The notes: generated by a model not told the origin, from the sequence alone. A DNA stretch of 64,000 bases from Marinobacter orientalis (GCF_004792665.1 NZ_SRZX01000003.1:248001-312000), one strand, 5' to 3'. Counted from the first letter of the stretch, positions 30,784 to 39,319 are shown. A program made the numbers and translations.

Positions 30784-31242
30784 GTGGAGGGCGAACTGGT
30801 TGTTGTATCGGTCACGGCTCTGGTGGTCAGCCTGGTGGTCGTCTTTCATTTTGAGGTCACTCAGCTGCTGAACCGTTATTGCCCCAGCCGGCATATTTCG
30901 TCACCAAACCGGTTTCGAAACCGGCCGATCATACTTCTCAACATGTTCGTACTGTTGCTCGCCCATATCGTAGAGATCTGGATGTTTGGCGTGGCTTTCT
31001 GGTATCTGCTGGACCTGGGGGGGCTTGGGGCTATCAATGGTTATGGCTCAGTCAGCTTGCTCGACTGTGTCTATTTTTCCGCGGCCAATTACACCACCGT
31101 GGGGTGGGGAGATCTGGCGGCAACCGGTCATATCCGGTTCCTGGCCGGCACCGAGGCATTGGTGGGCTTCATGATGATAACCTGGTCAGCCTCATTCAGT
31201 TACCTGATCATGGCCCGTGCCTGGGGTAGCGAAAATGATTGA
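30784..31242 (+). CDS. Two-helix potassium-channel-like protein
   Basis: A 152-aa membrane protein with GTG start at 30784 and AAGGAGAT just upstream. It has a first helix near residues 3-20, a second near 48-72, a re-entrant pore helix with the filter sequence YTTVGWGD (residues about 105-112), and a last helix. This matches the ion-channel (Ion_trans_2) family. The filter has Trp where the canonical potassium filter TVGYGD has Tyr. No RCK or cyclic-nucleotide domain is present. It converges with the MtfA-like gene. Confidence 0.8.
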   Translation: MEGELVVVSVTALVVSLVVVFHFEVTQLLNRYCPSRHISSPNRFRNRPIILLNMFVLLLAHIVEIWMFGVAFWYLLDLGGLGAINGYGSVSLLDCVYFSAANYTTVGWGDLAATGHIRFLAGTEALVGFMMITWSASFSYLIMARAWGSEND

Positions 31243-31269
31243 TAATGGTGGTCAGTGGCCAACGCCCGG

Positions 31270-32088
31270 TTATGCTTTGGTCAGGGTGGCCGGATCCAGT
31301 CGATAGAACCCGCAGAGTACTTCGTATACCTCTGGTTGCTCCTCTTTCAGGTGGCGGGGATGCTGAAAGAAGGCTTCGGTCAGCACGGCAAAAAACTCGG
31401 CCGGCTCCGTCGCGCCATAAGGGTCCAGCCAGGGCTTCCTGTGATGACGGAGCGAGTGACGCAGGTGTTCGTAGGCCCGCGTCATGGTCTGCTGCCAGTG
31501 CCTTGCCTGTTCACCGCTGAGCGGGGGTGCGCCGTCAGCAGTGCCGTCCAGGTAATCCAGCTGGTGGGCAAATTCGTGAAGGATCACGTTGTGCTGCCCG
31601 GCCGGATTGACGGCACCTTGTTCGCACTGGGTCCATGCCAGCACTACCTGGCCGTGGCTTGAAGCTTCGCCGGAGCGGATCTGATTGCTTTCGCTCACGA
31701 CAATCCCGTCACTCTCCACATTTCTGACATGATAGGCGTCCGGATACACCAGAATGCTGCTTATCTCGTCGAAATCGGAGAAGCTGCGGGCAACGATCAA
31801 CAGGCAGGCGTGCCCGGCAATGGTGAGTCGCACGGTATCGTCCACTTCGAACCCGTCGCAGCCGTAAAAGGATTTTTCCGCGAGAAAAAGTTGTATGTGC
31901 TGTTCAAGCTGTTGCCTCAGGTCCGTGGGCAGCCTGTTATACACAGGCACACGGGACTGGAGAATTTCCCGCCAGTACTTCGGAAACGGCCGCTGCAGCT
32001 GACGTTCCCGTCGCCACCCCCGATAGAAAAAAAGATAGAAAACCGAGAACCCGATAATGGCCAACATACAAAGGGTGTAAATCAGCAT
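31270..32088 (-). CDS. MtfA-like zinc-dependent peptidase
   Basis: A 272-aa protein with an N-terminal membrane anchor (LIYTLCMLAIIGFSVFYLFF) and the M90/MtfA peptidase domain. The zinc motif is HEFAHQLDYLDG (HExxH), with the third ligand region in EFFAVLTEAFFQHP. MtfA in E. coli (265 aa) binds the repressor Mlc and has aminopeptidase activity; E. coli MtfA is soluble, whereas this one has an anchor. ATG 32088 has GGAG about 8 bp upstream. Confidence 0.85.
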   Translation of the reverse strand: MLIYTLCMLAIIGFSVFYLFFYRGWRRERQLQRPFPKYWREILQSRVPVYNRLPTDLRQQLEQHIQLFLAEKSFYGCDGFEVDDTVRLTIAGHACLLIVARSFSDFDEISSILVYPDAYHVRNVESDGIVVSESNQIRSGEASSHGQVVLAWTQCEQGAVNPAGQHNVILHEFAHQLDYLDGTADGAPPLSGEQARHWQQTMTRAYEHLRHSLRHHRKPWLDPYGATEPAEFFAVLTEAFFQHPRHLKEEQPEVYEVLCGFYRLDPATLTKA

Positions 32089-32289
32089 TGGCGGGGCTCC
32101 GGTTGAGGATTCTGTTGAAGGGCTGACAGTGTAATTCCTATCCGTAGTCGTCACCAGGTTCCCCACTGCCACTAACAATTTGGGGTGAAATCCGTTCAGA
32201 TATTTTGGCTTGAAAGTCATAACGCCTGCGATGCTATCCTTGAAACACGTTGACGCCGGTTTTTAACCTGATCTTCTTTAAGGAAAGCC

Positions 32290-32748
32290 ATGGAAACCGA
32301 GATCGCTCCTCTGGACATGCTGCTCCGCCTCTCTGTTGCTGCCGGCCTGGCATTGTTTCTCGGCCTTGAGCGGGAGCTGCGTGGCAAGCCCGCCGGATTG
32401 CGCTCCCACATGCTGGTATCGCTGGGCTCGGCAACGTTCATTATTATCGGTATGAGCGTCCTGTTTGCCACAGCGCAGGGTGATCCCTCCGCCCGCATAG
32501 ATCCAACCCGTGTCGTCCAGGGTGTGATAGGCGGTATCGGTTTTCTGGGTGCTGGCAGCATCATCCGTAGTGGCGGGCATATTCAGGGTATTACCACGGG
32601 TGCCTCAATCTGGCTTGCAGGCGCCATTGGCGTTTCTGCCGGAATTAATAACTTCTACCTGGCAGGGATGGTAACTGCTCTTGCACTGGTGATCATGGTG
32701 GTTCTTGGCCACTTTGAGCGTGGGCTGGTTTCCGAACACAAACAGTAA
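32290..32748 (+). CDS. MgtC/SapB family membrane protein
   Basis: A 152-aa MgtC-type inner-membrane protein. The family core is complete: LFLGLERELRGKPAGLRSHMLVSLGSA, then RVVQGVIGGIGFLGAGSI and GLTTAASIW-like GITTGASIWLAGAIGV. The C-terminal soluble domain found in Salmonella MgtC is absent. Members affect magnesium homeostasis and F-ATPase, but the mechanism here is unknown. AAGGAAA lies just before the ATG. Confidence 0.9.
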   Translation: METEIAPLDMLLRLSVAAGLALFLGLERELRGKPAGLRSHMLVSLGSATFIIIGMSVLFATAQGDPSARIDPTRVVQGVIGGIGFLGAGSIIRSGGHIQGITTGASIWLAGAIGVSAGINNFYLAGMVTALALVIMVVLGHFERGLVSEHKQ

Positions 32749-32775
32749 ATTTTTGACACAGAACAGGAGATTTCC

Positions 32776-33447
32776 ATGTCCGATAACAGAACCGTTGTCA
32801 TTACCGGTGCCAATCGTGGCATCGGCCTTGAACTTGCCCGTCATTATTCCAGCCAGGGGTGCAATGTAATCGGTGTTTGCCGGGAGGTGTCTGCAGAGCT
32901 GAAAGAGGTGGCAGCCCGCAGCATTGATGGTGTCGAAGTCACGACCGACAACGGCATCCGGAAGCTGACGGACGGGCTCATGGGGCAGTCGATCGACCTG
33001 CTGATCAATAATGCCGGCCTGCTGCAGGACGAGAAGCTGGGCAGTATCGACTTTGACTCCATCCGCACCCAGATGGAGGTCAACGCCTATGCACCGCTGC
33101 GTGTGGCAGAAGCGTTGGTGCCACAGATCCCTTCCGGCGGTAAAATCGCCAATATCACCAGCCGCATGGGCTCGATTGCCGATAACGATTCCGGCGGCCG
33201 CTATGGTTATCGCGCCTCCAAGGCAGCGCTGAACGCTTTCGGAAAATCGCTGGCTTTGGATCTGAAGCCAAAGGGTATTGCGGTGGCTCAGCTTCACCCA
33301 GGCTATGTACAAACCCGAATGGTGAACTTTGGCGGGCTGATCACTCCGAAAGAGTCGGCTAAAGGCCTGGCAGCGAGGATTGACGGGCTGAACCTGGAGA
33401 ATACCGGTTCATTCTGGCATAGCAACGGCGAGGCGTTGCCGTGGTAA
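32776..33447 (+). CDS. Short-chain dehydrogenase/reductase (C-factor-like)
   Basis: A 223-aa classical-type SDR. The cofactor loop is TGANRGIG at residues 10-17, NNAG follows at about 76-79, and the active-site pattern is Ser in ITSRMGS and YGYRASK. The short length and sequence resemble CsgA/C-factor type SDRs. Substrate unknown. It follows mgtC by 27 bp with AGGAG before the ATG, so they may share a transcript. Confidence 0.88.
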   Translation: MSDNRTVVITGANRGIGLELARHYSSQGCNVIGVCREVSAELKEVAARSIDGVEVTTDNGIRKLTDGLMGQSIDLLINNAGLLQDEKLGSIDFDSIRTQMEVNAYAPLRVAEALVPQIPSGGKIANITSRMGSIADNDSGGRYGYRASKAALNAFGKSLALDLKPKGIAVAQLHPGYVQTRMVNFGGLITPKESAKGLAARIDGLNLENTGSFWHSNGEALPW

Positions 33448-33544
33448 GAATAGAGTCATTGTAAGTCTTTGTTTCGTTGATTTACAGGTGTCCGATCCTC
33501 TTCTATCCTTAAAAGTGGAAATTAACTACTTGGAGAATAGTCTG

Positions 33545-33739
33545 ATGAGCAAAGCGTTGAATGGAAATTTTACGTCAAAGGACCAGGCCAAGAACGTTTG
33601 GGATGATCTGGTTGGGTCAGGAATTCCTCAGGACAATATTTATATCGATAATGACGAGCAAGTGATCAAGGTGATGATCCCGACGGAAGAACGTAAAGAG
33701 ATAGAGGAAATTTTTGATCGTCACGGTTTGACCTATTAG
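33545..33739 (+). CDS. Small protein of 64 aa, function unknown
   Basis: A 64-aa acidic protein (MSKALNGNFTSKDQAKNVWD). The pattern of an alternating beta-alpha unit with DQAKNVWDDLVGSGIPQDNIYI resembles the N-terminal module seen in small stress-associated proteins that act on flavin- or signal-related domains, but I cannot name a family. GGAG lies 11 bp before the ATG. It is followed by a clear terminator and sits next to a universal stress gene. Confidence 0.65.
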   Translation: MSKALNGNFTSKDQAKNVWDDLVGSGIPQDNIYIDNDEQVIKVMIPTEERKEIEEIFDRHGLTY

Positions 33740-33769
33740 GTCCTGCCGTAAAGATCTGGGTCAACAGGA

Positions 33770-33793
33770 AAGGCAGCGGAAGCTGCCTTTTTT
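33770..33793 (+). terminator. Intrinsic terminator after the 64-aa gene
   Basis: A perfect stem AAGGCAGC / GCTGCCTT with a 4-nt GGAA loop, followed by a T-run. It ends the forward unit and sits about 20 bp beyond the stop of the convergent usp gene, where it may act weakly in the other direction. Confidence 0.8.
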
Positions 33794-33813
33794 ATGTTTG
33801 AAACGTCCTGACC

Positions 33814-34233
33814 CTAGCGCACCACAAAAACAGAGATGTCACTGTGTTTGACAATATTGGCGCCATTGGAGTGCAGAATATGCAGTTTATCGCCGATGCC
33901 GGGTGCGTGGGAGGCCATAACGACCAGATCGGCTCCGCAATCCTCGATGACTTCGAGGAGTTTTTTGTCGAGCTCAACCGCGGTATCGGCAGTTGTTATG
34001 ACCTTGCTCTCAGTTTTCAGGCCATGTGATCGGCCCTGCTCAGAGGCAAAGGTTGCCAGCTTTTCGGCGAGTTCTTCAGGATTGTGGGCGGCTTCTGAGG
34101 GCGTCGTGTTTGTGACGGTTACATAGTAGAGACTTGCCTGGTAGTGCTTGGCTATGTCGATAGCGGTGTTCAATGCCTTTGACATTTTTTCTTCATGTGC
34201 CAGATCTACCGGCACCAGTATTTTGCTGTACAT
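33814..34233 (-). CDS. Universal stress protein, diverged paralogue
   Basis: A 139-aa UspA-fold protein (MYSKILVPVDLAHEEKM). It lacks the full G-x2-G-x9-G-S nucleotide loop of the pair at 10-11 kb; the region reads ASHAPGIGDKLHILHSNGANIVKHSDISV, so it resembles the UspF/UspG-type variant. ATG 34233 was chosen because GGAG is 6 nt upstream; an ATG 6 bp earlier abuts the GGAG. Confidence 0.88.
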   Translation of the reverse strand: MYSKILVPVDLAHEEKMSKALNTAIDIAKHYQASLYYVTVTNTTPSEAAHNPEELAEKLATFASEQGRSHGLKTESKVITTADTAVELDKKLLEVIEDCGADLVVMASHAPGIGDKLHILHSNGANIVKHSDISVFVVR

Positions 34234-34361
34234 GGTCATCTCCAGAAATGTTCAGGACAGGATTATTCCAAATCTACACTTTTAGAGTCTCAACGCATAG
34301 TGTCAGCTGTCAAAGCCAAAGCAGTGATTATTGATCCACAACAAGGCGTTAGATTGCCCAT

Positions 34362-34389
34362 AAAAAAAGGCAGCCGAAGCTGCCTTTTT
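34362..34389 (-). terminator. Intrinsic terminator of csp copy 1 (bidirectional form)
   Basis: Stem GGCAGC / GCTGCC; on the minus strand the loop is TTCG, which makes a very stable tetraloop. An A-tract precedes and a T-tract follows, so it can work on both strands. Located 20-47 bp after the csp stop. Confidence 0.82.
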
Positions 34390-34408
34390 CAAACGTGCTG
34401 GCTGTTAT

Positions 34409-34615
34409 TTAAACAGCAACTACGTTTTCTGCCTGAGGACCTTTCTGGCCTTCAGTAACGGTGAAGTCGACTTGCTGGCCTTCAGCCAGAGTCTTGAAAC
34501 CGCCACCCTGAATTGCGCTGTAGTGAACGAAGACGTCCGGGCCGCTTTCGCGAGTGATAAAGCCGAAACCTTTTGCTTCGTTGAAGAACTTGACAGTACC
34601 GGTAGTAGTAGACAT
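34409..34615 (-). CDS. CspA-type cold-shock/nucleic-acid chaperone, copy 1
   Basis: A 68-aa single cold-shock domain. RNP1 is KGFGFITR and RNP2 is VFVHYSAI, both with the aromatic residues that stack on nucleic acid. It melts RNA secondary structure. The protein is identical to that of the copy at 39412-39618. A long leader upstream shares blocks with the other copy's leader, suggesting post-transcriptional control. Confidence 0.95.
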   Translation of the reverse strand: MSTTTGTVKFFNEAKGFGFITRESGPDVFVHYSAIQGGGFKTLAEGQQVDFTVTEGQKGPQAENVVAV

Positions 34616-34760
34616 ATAAACTTATCCTGGATTAAACATCAGATGTGCCGCCATTCCACCACAGTGGTGGTTGATCAGCTATGCGCGGAAAAAAAATGAG
34701 GAATCAAAACCAGGACGGTGCACTTACCAGTAACAACTGAGGAACGTCTTATTCTGAAAT
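34616..34760 (-). promoter_or_regulatory. Putative structured 5' leader of csp copy 1
   Basis: The region upstream of csp copy 1 has no gene. It shares ordered blocks with the region upstream of copy 2: TGCGCGGAAA followed by an A-run, GGAATCAAAA, CAGGAC and CGTCTTATTC (plus-strand reading), although the sequences between are different. Long conserved leaders are known from cspA-family mRNAs, where they act as temperature-sensitive elements. The equivalence here is inferred; no transcript start is known. Confidence 0.5.
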
Positions 34761-34956
34761 TCTTTGCCAGATCTTTTCTACCCCTGCACTTTAACACAAA
34801 AGAGGCTTTTGCCAAGGACTGTTTCGTAGGTAAAAACCTCTGGCCTTGAAAAACTGTGCCGAGACCAAGGTTCAGGATAGAGACCGGCAATCGCAGTACC
34901 CAGGGGAGGCTACCGTCCGGGACGCATCTGGTACCCGAAACCGGAGATAGCCATGT

Positions 34957-35316
34957 ATGATATTTCGAGTGGAAAGCGAAGGGAGTTTGATTCTGAAGAT
35001 ACTGACTCCTAACACCCACAAGGGCCTTAGTCATTTCAATCGCCGGTTTCTCCTGCCTCAACTGCGGGATGCAGTGTTCATCTGGGCCTGCGTGAAAACC
35101 ATCGTCAACGGCAACTCGCGATGCTCTGCGACCTGGTGGAGTCCATTCCCGAGAGCGAGCCAATAACTGTCGCCAGTGACTTCAACGACTGGCGTGGTAA
35201 GGCCCGTAGGGTAATGGAGGAATGCGGACTCATCGACGTTTTCGCAGCTGACCATGGCGTCCCTCCCAAAACCTTCCCGGCTGCCTTTCTGCTGCTGGTA
35301 GCCTGGCTGCTGTTCA
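34957..35316 (+). pseudogene. Remnant of a YbhP-type endonuclease/exonuclease/phosphatase protein
   Basis: Two pieces of one family lie in different frames. First, KILTPNTHKGLSHFNRRFLL with PQLRDAV (34995-35077), like the N-terminus of E. coli YbhP. Then from about 35091, RENHRQRQLAMLCDLVES and DFNDWRGKARRVMEECGLIDVF, like its C-terminal half. About 100 residues in between, including the catalytic QE motif, are missing. The usual GDFNDW is SDFNDW and the last part decays after KTFPA. It cannot make a working enzyme. It fills most of the gap 34616-35386, and nothing else coding is supported there. Confidence 0.7.
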
Positions 35317-35386
35317 CCCATGGCGGGCCTGGCGCATCCTTTTCTCCAGTTTATTTCTCCAACCTCCCTCCACCGCATCGTTCCGT

Positions 35387-36754
35387 TCAGGACGAGAGCA
35401 TAAGGGCCTCCGGATCCTCCAGAATATCGACGATGGTTTTCAGGAACTCGGCGGCATCGGCGCCGTCGTTGACCCGGTGGTCATAGCCCAGGCAAAGGGG
35501 CATGCGCAGGCGGGCTTCCAGCCTGTAATTGTCGATATCTCCCGTCGCCACCGGCTCCAGTTGCGCACTTCCCATGCCCAGAATACCCACTTCGGGGTGG
35601 TTGATAATGGGGGTGAAGCTGGTCGCACCGATAGGACCGGGATTGGTGAGGCTGAAGGTGGCGCCCGCCATTTCCTGCTTCGTCAGTTTTCCCTCCCGTG
35701 CCTTGTCCGCCAGCCGGGCCAGATCGGTGGCGAGCTCGATGGCGTCCTTGCGGTCCGCCCCGCGAACCACCGGTACCAGCAGCCCGGCGTCGGTGGCCAC
35801 GGCAACGCCGATGTCGTAGTAGTCCTTGTAGACCAGCTCGTCGTTGTCCACATCAAGACTCGAGTTGAACCTCGGGAACTGCTTCAGCGCCACCACCAGG
35901 GCCTTGATTGCCAGCACCGTCATGGTCAGCTTGCCCCCGCGCTTTGCCACCTCGTCCTGGTGGCGGCCGCGGAAACGTTCCAGCTCTGTGATATCGGCAA
36001 CGCTCTGGTGTAGGACATGGGGAATCTCCTGCCAGGAAAGGCTCATGTTGCGGGCGATGGCCTTGCGGATGGCTCCCAGGGGCTCCCGCCGGGTTGCGCC
36101 CCATTGGCTGAAGTCCGGCAGTTCCGGCGACTCGCCGCCGGCTTTGGAGGATTCCTTCGAGGCCGCCTCCTCTGAAAACTCCTCAATGTCTTCCTTGGTT
36201 ACCCGGCCGTCGGGGCCGGAGCCTTCCACCTCGTGGAGGTTAACGTGAAGCTCTCTTGCGAGCTTGCGGGTGGCGGGAGCGGCGGGCACCGGCTGGTCGG
36301 ATGACTTCTCCCGGTCTTTCGATCCAGCCTTTTGCTGCTTCTTGTCGTGCTTCTTCCGATCGCCGGACTTTTCACGGGGCTCTTCATGGGACTCTTCATG
36401 GGACTCTTCATGGGACTTGCTGTCGTCCTTTTTCCTGTCCGACTTTTTGCTTTTGTGGTCTTCCTTGCCGGACTCATCGTCCTCCTCGTCGGAGGAGGCC
36501 TTCCCTTCGTCGCCTTCACCATCACTGTAGGTGACCAGCACCTGGCCCACCTTGATGGTGTCTCCCTCGCTGACCTCGACGGACTCGATCGTGCCATCGA
36601 AGTCGGCTGGAATTTCATTGGCGGCCTTGTCGGTTTCCACGGTGAGCAGCGGGTCACCGTCCCTGACCTTGTCGCCTTCGCTCACCACGATCTCGACAAC
36701 ATCCGCTTCGGTAATGCCCTCGCCGGGGTCTTCAAGCCTGTACTCTTTTGACAT
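35387..36754 (-). CDS. 2-oxo-acid dehydrogenase E2 (dihydrolipoyl acyltransferase)
   Basis: A 455-aa E2 enzyme. One lipoyl domain (lipoyl-lysine K43 in TVETDKAAN), an unusually long charged linker (about residues 78-165, Asp/Glu/Lys/Ser-rich with SHEE repeats), an E1/E3-binding domain (about 168-205, with RKLAREL and EGSGPDGRVTKEDIEEF) and a catalytic domain ending in DHRVNDGADAAEFL (His 426, Asp 430). Last gene of the E1alpha-E1beta-E2 operon. Substrate could be pyruvate or branched-chain oxo acids; the sequence alone does not decide. ATG 36754 has AGGAG 9 bp upstream. Confidence 0.9.
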   Translation of the reverse strand: MSKEYRLEDPGEGITEADVVEIVVSEGDKVRDGDPLLTVETDKAANEIPADFDGTIESVEVSEGDTIKVGQVLVTYSDGEGDEGKASSDEEDDESGKEDHKSKKSDRKKDDSKSHEESHEESHEEPREKSGDRKKHDKKQQKAGSKDREKSSDQPVPAAPATRKLARELHVNLHEVEGSGPDGRVTKEDIEEFSEEAASKESSKAGGESPELPDFSQWGATRREPLGAIRKAIARNMSLSWQEIPHVLHQSVADITELERFRGRHQDEVAKRGGKLTMTVLAIKALVVALKQFPRFNSSLDVDNDELVYKDYYDIGVAVATDAGLLVPVVRGADRKDAIELATDLARLADKAREGKLTKQEMAGATFSLTNPGPIGATSFTPIINHPEVGILGMGSAQLEPVATGDIDNYRLEARLRMPLCLGYDHRVNDGADAAEFLKTIVDILEDPEALMLSS

Positions 36755-36766
36755 GAACAATGACTC

Positions 36767-37747
36767 CTAGTCGGCCATGGCCTGGCGTGCGCCTGTGATA
36801 ATGCGGGCGACATCGGGAATGTAATCCTGCTCCCGGGCAAAATACGGGGTGATCACGTCGTAACCGGTGACCCGCTGGATCGGCGCTTCCAGGTAATAAA
36901 AAGATTTTTCGTTGATACGGGCGATGATTTCCGCGCCCGGGCCAAAGCTGCGATGGGCTTCATGAACAATGACCACGCGGCCCGTCTTACGGACCGACTC
37001 GCTCAGCTTTTCATCGTCCAGGGGCGAAATGGATAGCAGGTCGATGACCTCCGCCTCGATGCCGTCTTCCTCCGCCAGCTTCTCCGCGGCCTCCAGGGTG
37101 CGGTGGGTCATGGCGCCGTAGGTGATCATGGTCAGATCACCGCCCTCCCGCGCGATCTGTGACTCTCCGAGGGGGATGGTCTCCTCCTCGTCGGGCACTT
37201 CCTCCCGGAACGCCCGGTAGATCGCCTTGCCCTCAAAGAAAATCACCGGGTCGGGGTCGCGCATGGCGCTTACCAGCAGGGCGCGGGCATTGCGGGGTCC
37301 GGAGGGAATCACCATTTTCAGGCCGGGGGTGTGGGCGTAGTAGGCCTCCCGGCTCTCCGAGTGGTGCTCCAGTGCCCGTACACCGCCGCCATAGGGTATG
37401 CGGCACACCATGGGCACGTTATAGCGTCCCCGGGTACGCCAGCGCATCCTCGCGGCCTGGCCTTCAAGCTGGTGAAAGGCAAAGTAGCTGAACCCGGAGA
37501 ACTGGAGTTCACACACCGGTTTCAGGCCCGCGATGGCCATACCAACCGACATGCCCACGATGGCGGACTCCGCCAGTGGTGTGTCCATGACACGGTCTTC
37601 GCCGAATTTCTTCAGGAGGCCATCGGTCACCCGGAAGACACCGCCGTCGACCCCGACGTCCTCGCCCAGCACGTGGACGCTGTCGTCCTTTTCCATTTCC
37701 TGTTCCAGCGCCAGGTTTATGGCCTGCACCATCGTCAACTCAGCCAT
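36767..37747 (-). CDS. 2-oxo-acid dehydrogenase E1 beta subunit
   Basis: A 326-aa transketolase-like subunit. VLGEDVGVDGGVFRVTDGL near residue 27, GMAIAGLKPVCELQFSGF and the C-terminal RVTGYDVITPYFARE are typical of the E1beta family (PdhB/BkdA2/AcoB). It forms the alpha2beta2 thiamine-diphosphate decarboxylase with the upstream subunit. It overlaps E1alpha by 8 bp and is 12 bp before E2. Confidence 0.93.
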   Translation of the reverse strand: MAELTMVQAINLALEQEMEKDDSVHVLGEDVGVDGGVFRVTDGLLKKFGEDRVMDTPLAESAIVGMSVGMAIAGLKPVCELQFSGFSYFAFHQLEGQAARMRWRTRGRYNVPMVCRIPYGGGVRALEHHSESREAYYAHTPGLKMVIPSGPRNARALLVSAMRDPDPVIFFEGKAIYRAFREEVPDEEETIPLGESQIAREGGDLTMITYGAMTHRTLEAAEKLAEEDGIEAEVIDLLSISPLDDEKLSESVRKTGRVVIVHEAHRSFGPGAEIIARINEKSFYYLEAPIQRVTGYDVITPYFAREQDYIPDVARIITGARQAMAD

Positions 37748-38831
37748 CGTTGTCCTCCCGGTACTGCTTCATGGTCTGCCGCTGCTCCTCCAGGTAGGCA
37801 GGTCGCTCTTCAAACAGATGATCGAACATAACCAGTGGATCATCCAGGGATTCTATCTGCTCCTCGACCTCGTCCCAGGCGGATTTCACTTCGTCGTCGA
37901 TTTCCTTCTCAAGGGCATCGATGTCCTTCTTGCGTAATATCCTGCGGTCCTTCAGATATTGCTGGAAGCGGGGAATCGGATCCCGCTCCTCCCACTTTTC
38001 CTCCTCCTCTTCGTCCCGATACTTGCCGGGGTCATCCGCGGTGGTATGAACGGAGAGACGGTAGGTGACGCACTCGATCAGCGTCGGACCATCGCCCTTG
38101 CGGGCCCGTTCGGCCGCCTCGCGGGTGGCCGTATAGACCGCCAGCGGATCGTTACCATCTACCTGGATTCCAGGCATGCCATAGGCCAGTGCCTTCTGGG
38201 CCAGAGTCCGGGATTCGGTCTGTTGCTCCCGGGGAACGGAAATCGCCCATTGATTGTTCTGGCAGATGAAGATGTTGGGGGTGTTGAAGACCTGGGAAAA
38301 GTTCAGAGCTTCGTGGAAGTCCCCTTCCGAGGTGGCGCCATCGCCGAAGTAGGACACCACCAGCCGGTCCTTCTTCTGCATTTTCATGGCATAGGCAATG
38401 CCCACGGCCTCGGTGATCTGGGAGGCCACGGGAATGGAGATGGGCAGGTCGTTCTGGCCTTCCGGGATTTCGCCGCCTTCGTTGTAGCCGGCATTGAACA
38501 GCAGCAGACCGCTCATGGGCGTACCGCGCCAGAGTGCCACCGAGGTCTCCCGGAAACTGGGCACCATCCAGTCGTCGTCTTCCACCGCGGCGATGGAGCC
38601 GATCTGGCTGGCCTCCTGGCCCTTGGCCGGGGCGAAGGTGCCGATGCGGCCCTGCTTTTGCCATCGCAACTGGTATTCGTCGAAGCGCCTGCTCAGCAGC
38701 ATGGTCCGATGCATGCGAAGCAGGGTGTCCTTGTCGATTTTGGGGTCAAGGTCCTTGTCGGGTTTGCCCTTTTCGTCAAGAATCGAAAGATACTCGACGG
38801 AATGCTCAAGCTTGATTTTCTTTCGTGGCAT
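37740..38831 (-). CDS. 2-oxo-acid dehydrogenase E1 alpha subunit
   Basis: A 363-aa thiamine-diphosphate-binding subunit. The ThDP motif runs from GDGATSEGDFHEALNF (residues 163-178) to the NN at 192-193 (CQNNQWAIS). A regulatory-loop-like region is YRLSVHTTADDPGKY. The region after it is very acidic (DEEEEEKWEERD). First gene of the operon. No E3 (lipoamide dehydrogenase) is present, so the complex would borrow E3 from elsewhere. Gram-positive-type alpha/beta E1 differs from the homodimeric AceE usual for enteric bacteria. Confidence 0.93.
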   Translation of the reverse strand: MPRKKIKLEHSVEYLSILDEKGKPDKDLDPKIDKDTLLRMHRTMLLSRRFDEYQLRWQKQGRIGTFAPAKGQEASQIGSIAAVEDDDWMVPSFRETSVALWRGTPMSGLLLFNAGYNEGGEIPEGQNDLPISIPVASQITEAVGIAYAMKMQKKDRLVVSYFGDGATSEGDFHEALNFSQVFNTPNIFICQNNQWAISVPREQQTESRTLAQKALAYGMPGIQVDGNDPLAVYTATREAAERARKGDGPTLIECVTYRLSVHTTADDPGKYRDEEEEEKWEERDPIPRFQQYLKDRRILRKKDIDALEKEIDDEVKSAWDEVEEQIESLDDPLVMFDHLFEERPAYLEEQRQTMKQYREDNDG

Positions 38832-39052
38832 ATCGATCCCTTTCGCTGATTGTCACCTATAGGTGTAGGCCTTATCGGCGGTTTTTCCAAGTGTCATTCG
38901 ACCTGTGCCAGGTCTCGAAGCCCGAGTGCCATTCAAAGCCGTTGCTGAATGTGCCAACAACGCTATCACAGGCCGTATTGGCAAGAAATAACTCAGGTTA
39001 CGGGGCACAACATGGGAAACATTTTCAGTGTCCGGGGGGCATGGCAATAATG

Positions 39053-39319
39053 CTGTGCGCTGTTAAGGAAAGGAAGCTGGCCCATTTTCTTGTGGGGATT
39101 TCACGCCGTCTGCAGCGTACCAATGCCCGGGTGGAGGATTACCTGGTTCTGCCCTTGCTCAGACGTGGTGGCGGGTGCCCTGGAGCTCAGCTCCGTTCGT
39201 GTGAGCCGCACGTTCCATGATTTCCGCAACGAAGAGTTGCTGGGCATCAGGGGCCTGGAAGAAATTTCGGGTTTCGACGGTGATTACATGGAGCAGGGGG
39301 GGCAAGCTGCACTAAGGTG
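39053..39319 (+). pseudogene. Frameshifted remnant of a Crp/Fnr-type regulator (DNA-binding end)
   Basis: The piece KERKLAHFLVGISRRLQRTN followed by ARVEDYLVLPLL, then after a one-base frame change near 39165 DVVAGALELSSVRVSRTFHD and FRNEELLGIRGLEEI, reads like the C-terminal helix-turn-helix domain of Crp/Fnr proteins (helix before HTH, then the SVRVSRTF recognition helix). The sensory N-terminal domain is absent and a frameshift breaks the HTH. It lies in the otherwise empty stretch 38832-39364. I base this on pattern recall, so the family name is tentative. Confidence 0.5.

Larger units (their letters stand above)
34362..34616 (-). repeat. 255-bp direct repeat, left copy (contains csp and its terminator)
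   Basis: Matches 39365-39619 in the same orientation with four single-base differences by eye, all silent in the csp frame. The repeat runs from the A-tract of the terminator through the csp coding sequence to its start codon, and similarity falls sharply beyond both ends. Confidence 0.85.

Noticed and set aside
34675..35163. 162-codon minus-strand frame upstream of csp copy 1
   Set aside because: Overlaps the csp leader and the YbhP remnant, has no ribosome-binding site and no family pattern.
36360..36416. Short regular repeats considered as a CRISPR array
   Set aside because: The repeats are contiguous 12-bp units within a coding frame without spacers.
36332..36751. Hydrophobic 139-codon forward frame that looks like a membrane protein
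   Set aside because: It is the complement of the acidic/lysine-rich E2 lipoyl-linker region, and the apparent helices come from GAA/GAC codons read backwards.
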